Assembly: GCA_003511885.1 (NCBI GenBank)
Contig: DOIX01000076.1
Span: 5,296-13,987 of the forward strand
DNA length: 8,692 nt
Origin: Cyanobacteria bacterium UBA11153
Lineage (GTDB): Bacteria > Cyanobacteriota > Cyanobacteriia > Cyanobacteriales > Coleofasciculaceae
Direction of reading: 5' to 3'
The position numbers and the translations under genes were made by a program. A model generated the notes under the pieces. It saw nothing but the letters and a program-made list of their open reading frames with translations, did not search any database and was not told the origin of the DNA. Within the stretch, counting starts at the first letter, position 1; each line of letters opens with the position of its first letter. Shown here piece by piece: positions 5,851 to 8,692 of this stretch.

Positions 5851-6306
5851 TTAATAAGATGGGGCAGCTAAAAAAGAAATAGCTATTCCCAGAATCAATC
5901 CCACAATAACCTGAAAAGGTGTATGACCGAGCAATTCCTTGAGTCTATCCTCGTTGAATTTTTGATTTTCTTGAAAAAACTCATCAATAATTTGGTTAAG
6001 AATACGCGCTTGCTTCCCAGCCGCCTGACGCACCCCAGCCGCATCATACATCACGATAATGGCAAAAATCATTGCCAGGGCAAAATCAGGAGAATCCCAT
6101 CCCAGGGTTTGTCCAACTCCAGCAGCTAGTGCGGAAACGAGTGCTGAGTGGGCGCTAGGCATTCCCCCAGTCGTGAAAAGAGTTTTCAGGTTAAATTTTC
6201 TTTCTTTGGTTAACTCAACCACCAGTTTGAGTAATTGAGCCACCAAACAAGCAACGAGTGCAACCAGCAGTACCTGATTGTTTAATATATTGCCAAATTC
6301 CTGCAT
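5851..6306 (-). CDS. DUF212 'divergent PAP2' family membrane protein
   Basis: This is a 151-residue integral membrane protein of the divPAP2/DUF212 family (YuiD-like, Pfam PF02681), typically about 150 residues. Hydrophobic segments lie at about 11-30, 53-68, 75-90 and 131-148. The family hallmarks are visible: 'TTGGMPSAHSALV' (45-57, H53), which corresponds to the PSGH-type phosphatase motif of PAP2 enzymes; 'YDAAGVRQAAGKQARILNQ' (87-105, D88, R93); and 'LGHTPFQV' (126-133, H128). These suggest a lipid- or prenyl-phosphate phosphatase, but no substrate is established for bacterial members as far as I know. It lies 108 bp downstream of crtE on the same strand, which makes an isoprenyl diphosphate or alcohol connection an attractive guess. 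The ATG start is clear; there is no Shine-Dalgarno sequence. Confidence 0.9.
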   Translation of the reverse strand: MQEFGNILNNQVLLVALVACLVAQLLKLVVELTKERKFNLKTLFTTGGMPSAHSALVSALAAGVGQTLGWDSPDFALAMIFAIIVMYDAAGVRQAAGKQARILNQIIDEFFQENQKFNEDRLKELLGHTPFQVIVGLILGIAISFLAAPSY

Positions 6307-6313
6307 ACTGTTT

Positions 6314-6355
6314 TAATGGCTAATGGCTAATGGCTAATAGCTAATGGCTAATGGC
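6314..6355. repeat. TAATGGC heptamer array, six units
   Basis: Six tandem TAATGGC units, one with a single change (TAATAGC, 6335-6341), fill the gap between crtE and the DUF212 gene, starting eight bases upstream of the DUF212 ATG. On the - strand this array would be its untranslated leader. The same heptamer in two copies occurs at 784-797. Confidence 0.85.
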
Positions 6356-6414
6356 TGAGGTAAGAGGGCAGATAAAGTTTGGTTGCCCATTCCTAATTAG
6401 CCATTAACAAATAA

Positions 6415-7344
6415 CTAATGATTTCTACTTGTGATAAAATCAGCTAGTGCAATTAAGGATTGAGCTTTGTCACCAAAGGGTTTTAGTTGATTTTTGGCTT
6501 CTTCCACTAATTCTTGAGCTTTGATTTTGGATACTTCCAGTCCCCACAAACTGGGATAGGTGGCTTTTTGGGCTTGTAAGTCTTTGCCAGCAGTTTTGCC
6601 TAATTGTTCTTGAGTGGCGGTAATATCCAGGATATCATCGATAATTTGAAAAGCTAAACCGATATTTTGAGCATAACGAGACAGTCTTTCTAACTCTTCA
6701 TCTGTTACCCCGGCTAAAATTCCGCCACAAACTACGCAGGATTCTAGTAAAGCCCCTGTTTTGTGGGTGTGAATGTAAGTGAGAGTTTCCTCCTGAATAT
6801 CAGGCTTACCTTCACATTCTAGATCTACCACTTGTCCCCCAACCAATCCCGCTGCACCAACAGCCCGCCCCAACCAGGCAATTACCTGCAATACTCTTTG
6901 AGGTGGAACATTTTTAGTTTGGGCGGCAATATATTCAAAAGAGTAAGCTAGCAAAGCATCCCCTGCCAGAATCGCAATATCTTCACCATATACCTTATGA
7001 TTCGTTAACTTACCTCGGCGATAGTCATCATTATCCATCGCTGGTAAATCATCGTGAATTAACGACATGGTATGAATCATTTCCAAGGCACAAGCCGTAG
7101 GCATTGCCATTTCTACTGTACCACCTGCCAGTTCACAGGTAGCAATACAGAGAATGGGGCGCAATCGTTTACCCCCAGCCAAGAGGGAATAGCGCATCGC
7201 CTCGTAAATTTTTTCGGGATAGACGAGGGGAAGGGAATCGTCTAACGCTGCCTCTACTAGAGCTTGCCGCTGTTTTAAGTAGGTTGATAAGTTAAAAGCT
7301 GGAGATTCTACCTTAGAAGTTGGTCGCCCATCTGTTGCTACCAT
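6415..7344 (-). CDS. crtE: Geranylgeranyl diphosphate synthase
   Basis: This enzyme adds isopentenyl diphosphate units to allylic diphosphates to make C20 geranylgeranyl diphosphate, the precursor of carotenoids, the phytyl chain of chlorophyll, and quinone and tocopherol tails. The 309 residues are normal. Markers are 'GGKRLRP' (57-63), the first aspartate motif D98-D99-x4-D104 ('DDLPAMD') with a two-residue insert typical of bacterial and plant type II enzymes, 'HKTGAL' (194-199), 'GGQVVDL' (169-175), and the second aspartate motif D236-D237-x2-D240 ('DDILD'). Five residues before the first motif is M93, where E. coli farnesyl diphosphate synthase IspA has a tyrosine; the smaller side chain fits a C20 product, although product length is an inference. 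On the - strand a GAGG (about 11 bases upstream) precedes the ATG. It follows folD by 93 bp and precedes the DUF212 gene. Confidence 0.95.
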   Translation of the reverse strand: MVATDGRPTSKVESPAFNLSTYLKQRQALVEAALDDSLPLVYPEKIYEAMRYSLLAGGKRLRPILCIATCELAGGTVEMAMPTACALEMIHTMSLIHDDLPAMDNDDYRRGKLTNHKVYGEDIAILAGDALLAYSFEYIAAQTKNVPPQRVLQVIAWLGRAVGAAGLVGGQVVDLECEGKPDIQEETLTYIHTHKTGALLESCVVCGGILAGVTDEELERLSRYAQNIGLAFQIIDDILDITATQEQLGKTAGKDLQAQKATYPSLWGLEVSKIKAQELVEEAKNQLKPFGDKAQSLIALADFITSRNH

Positions 7345-7366
7345 GTGTTAATTCCTCGATCCTCAT

Positions 7367-7427
7367 GTCAAGTGACCTAACAATTTTACGAGGATTGGGG
7401 TCTTTTGACACTCCCTGGTCTCTTGAC
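7367..7427 (-). promoter_or_regulatory. Three-copy GTCAARWGACC motif in the folD-crtE gap
   Basis: On the + strand: GTCAAGTGACC (7367-7377), GGTCTTTTGAC (7399-7409) and GGTCTCTTGAC (7417-7427). The last two are direct copies 18 bp apart (10 of 11 identical); the first is an inverted copy. In the crtE leader RNA the copy nearest crtE can pair with either upstream copy, best with the far one (10 of 11 pairs). It may be an operator array or alternative hairpins; neither is proven. Confidence 0.4.
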
Positions 7428-7437
7428 GCGGGGATTC

Positions 7438-8307
7438 TTATGAGTGAGTTCTTGTATAGCTTAAAACAGTATTCTCTAATAATATCGCTACAGTCATCGG
7501 TCCCACGCCGCCCGGTACGGGGGTGATATACTCGGCAATATCCCGCACTCTCTCAAAATCCACATCTCCTACCAGACGGGAATTACCCTCATTATCAGTA
7601 ATGCGATTGATTGCTACATCAATCACCACAGCTTTTGGCTTCACCATCTCCGGAGTAATTAAGTTGGGGTAGCCCACAGCAGCTATCAAGATATCGGCAT
7701 TGCGGGTAATATCGGGAAGATTTTGCGATCGCGAATGGGCTATCGTTACTGTAGCATTAGCTTCCAGCAGCATCATCGCCATGGGTTTCCCCACCAAAAT
7801 ACTTCGCCCTATCACTACTGCTTGTTTTCCTGTCACATCAATTTGATACTCCTGCAAGAGGCGCATTACTCCCGCAGGGGTACAACTGCGCAATCCCGCT
7901 TCTCCCCGCATCAAACGCCCCAGATTGAGAGGATGCAAGCCATCAACATCCTTATCCGGGTTGATTTGGTGAAGTAAACTCACAGAGTCTAAATGGTTGG
8001 GTACAGGGAGTTGGAGGAGAATGCCATCGACTCTCTCATCTTCATTCAAAGCATGAATCGTTTCCTCCAACTCAGATTGGGAAGTATCAGCCGGAAAATG
8101 ACGACCAACCGAAGCAATCCCCACATTAGCACAGGCACGCTCCTTATTCCGGACATAAGCCGCACTAGCAGGATTATCCCCCACCATAATCACAGCCAAT
8201 CCTGGCGGGCGTTTATTTACCGAAGTTAGCTCTTCAACTTGTGCTTTTAGCTGAGATTGAATCTTGGCAGCGAGGGCTTTACCGTCAAGTAACTGAGGAG
8301 AATTCAT
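7438..8307 (-). CDS. folD: Bifunctional methylenetetrahydrofolate dehydrogenase / methenyltetrahydrofolate cyclohydrolase
   Basis: FolD interconverts 5,10-methylene-, 5,10-methenyl- and 10-formyl-tetrahydrofolate with NADP, supplying one-carbon units for purine and formyl-methionine synthesis in the cytosol. Counting from the ATG at 8307 there are 289 residues, the normal length. Signatures are 'YVRNKERAC' (51-59, with K55 as the catalytic lysine), '[10 protein letters not shown]' (94-103), '[11 protein letters not shown]' (118-128), the NADP loop '[11 protein letters not shown]' (165-175), and '[10 protein letters not shown]' (263-272). A TTG three codons upstream (8316) is open, but ATG gives '[13 protein letters not shown]', which fits family N-termini; no Shine-Dalgarno sequence supports either. 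A HIP1 octamer lies inside (7725). It is the first gene of a probable folD-crtE-DUF212 run; a folD-crtE adjacency is, from memory, seen in other cyanobacteria. Confidence 0.97.
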   Translation of the reverse strand: MNSPQLLDGKALAAKIQSQLKAQVEELTSVNKRPPGLAVIMVGDNPASAAYVRNKERACANVGIASVGRHFPADTSQSELEETIHALNEDERVDGILLQLPVPNHLDSVSLLHQINPDKDVDGLHPLNLGRLMRGEAGLRSCTPAGVMRLLQEYQIDVTGKQAVVIGRSILVGKPMAMMLLEANATVTIAHSRSQNLPDITRNADILIAAVGYPNLITPEMVKPKAVVIDVAINRITDNEGNSRLVGDVDFERVRDIAEYITPVPGGVGPMTVAILLENTVLSYTRTHS

Positions 8308-8381
8308 GGGTGACAATTCATAATACCAAGTTGCAGTTTAACGTATAATCCGCAAATCAAGGACAAGGTTTATCGCCCTCT

Positions 8382-8422
8382 TGCTTCACCCCTACAGACG
8401 AATTAACTTTAGGGATGAAGCA
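8382..8422. repeat. Imperfect 16-bp inverted repeat upstream of folD
   Basis: The arm at 8382-8397 (TGCTTCACCCCTACAG) pairs with 8407-8422 (CTTTAGGGATGAAGCA) with two mismatches around a 9-base loop. The mismatch in the middle of the stem becomes a G-U pair if transcribed from the - strand. A second short pair, AGACG/CGTCT (8396-8400, 8427-8431), overlaps it. Confidence 0.6.
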
Positions 8423-8467
8423 TTTGCGTCTTTAATTTGTGCCACAACACGGATAACATTTATTCGT

Positions 8468-8669
8468 AAATGCAACACCGAAGCCCCTTCGCGACAAACA
8501 TTCCCGCACATACAACATCGTAACATCTGCCAAAACGCGATCGCTATTTGATCATACCTATGGGATAATCTTCCCGCAAATATAATGGTGCAACATCTGC
8601 CAAAATGCGATCGCTATTTTACAGGTTTGTCGCCCGAATGTTTGTCGTGAAGGCTTCGGTGTTGCATTT
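8468..8669. mobile_element. Candidate small non-autonomous (MITE-like) element with ~35-bp inverted ends
   Basis: The left arm (8468-8503, beginning AAATGCAACACCGAAGCC) and the right arm (8636-8669, read on the - strand) agree except for a 2-base length difference and one substitution. They enclose about 130 bp with two direct repeats. The whole is about 202 bp and has no coding capacity. No target-site duplication is visible at its edges, and no transposase is in the window, so the mobile-element reading is inference; it may be a REP-like palindromic cluster instead. Confidence 0.45.
8501..8619. repeat. Two 49-bp direct repeats, 70-bp period, each with a HIP1 site
   Basis: Units at 8501-8549 and 8571-8619 share TTCCCGCA at the start and a 28-base end (8522-8549, 8592-8619) with one difference. 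The conserved end contains AACATCTGCC and the HIP1 octamer GCGATCGC (8537, 8607). Only two units with a long spacer are present, so this is not a CRISPR array. Confidence 0.75.
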
Positions 8670-8692
8670 GGATATCAATATTTTTCGTGAAG

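Larger units (their letters stand above)
8308..8692. other. Repeat-rich region upstream of folD, no gene
   Basis: This stretch carries no supported ORF. It must include the folD promoter, but I could not find a well-spaced -35/-10 pair on the - strand. It holds an imperfect 16-bp inverted repeat (8382-8422), a pair of about 35-bp terminal-like inverted repeats (8468-8503, 8636-8669), and two 49-bp direct repeats (8501-8549, 8571-8619), each with a HIP1 octamer. Confidence 0.65.

Noticed and set aside
5923..6129. 68-codon + strand open frame within the DUF212 gene
   Set aside because: Fully contained antisense to a conserved family member, with a low-complexity product.
7366..7371. TTGACA on the - strand as a -35 box for crtE
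   Set aside because: At a spacing of 16-18 bases the -10 would fall at the start codon, with no matching hexamer; the hexamer is part of the repeated GTCAA motif.
7320..7526. Open frame of 68 codons on the + strand across the folD-crtE gap
   Set aside because: It overlaps the ends of both well-supported genes in antisense, and its protein has no recognisable features.
7723..8229. Two + strand open frames inside folD
   Set aside because: Both are antisense to highly conserved FolD motifs and have no features of their own.
8501..8619. Possible CRISPR from two direct repeats
   Set aside because: Only two units, 49 bp long with internal differences, separated by 21 bp, and no cas genes; the repeats lie inside an inverted-repeat structure.
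1..8692. A multi-gene defence, phage or biosynthetic system
   Set aside because: All long frames are accounted for by housekeeping, signalling or single orphan genes; no nuclease, transposase, integrase, toxin pair or synthase cluster is visible.

Overview
The window looks like chromosomal DNA of a cyanobacterium, probably a filamentous one. The protein families point there: Ycf54 (found only in oxygenic phototrophs), a GGPP synthase of the CrtE type, and an ethylene-receptor-like kinase of cyanobacterial architecture. Copies of the HIP1 octamer GCGATCGC (4097, 7725, 8537, 8607) and short tandem heptamer arrays in almost every intergenic gap agree. I cannot name the genus from the sequence.

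Left part (1-3559): a non-coding stretch with stem-loops and a composite repeat is followed by a short + strand gene. That gene resembles the sensory half of a cyanobacterial LuxR-type regulator but ends before the DNA-binding domain. Facing it on the - strand is a 796-residue membrane histidine kinase whose N-terminus is a well-conserved ETR1-type ethylene-binding domain, followed by coiled coil, PAS, GAF, and the HisKA and ATPase domains. The two genes converge, and direct copies of one composite repeat (142-252 and 3393-3489) bracket the pair.

Middle (3560-4888): pdxJ (pyridoxine 5'-phosphate synthase) and ycf54 (partner of the Mg-protoporphyrin monomethyl ester cyclase in chlorophyll synthesis) lie on the + strand, separated by 238 bp of repeats and a candidate promoter. 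A strong 16-bp hairpin at 4856-4888 ends the ycf54 side and faces a convergent methyltransferase gene.

Right part (4896-8692): four genes on the - strand, read from right to left: folD (one-carbon folate metabolism), crtE (GGPP synthase), a small DUF212 'divergent PAP2' membrane protein, and a class I SAM-dependent methyltransferase of unknown substrate. The first three may be co-transcribed, though every gap is about 90-110 bp and carries repeats or hairpins. Upstream of folD lies about 380 bp of nested inverted and direct repeats that looks like a small non-autonomous element.

Functionally the core genes are housekeeping. DXP feeds both PdxJ and the MEP pathway that supplies CrtE; GGPP gives the phytyl chain of chlorophyll, whose ring synthesis needs Ycf54. 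This link is metabolic and need not mean co-regulation. I found no CRISPR array, tRNA, rRNA, transposase or phage gene, and no clear new multi-gene system. The points most worth a second look are the ethylene-receptor kinase beside a decapitated regulator within repeat boundaries, the insertion in its ATPase domain, the three-copy motif in the folD-crtE gap, and the repeat element at the right edge.
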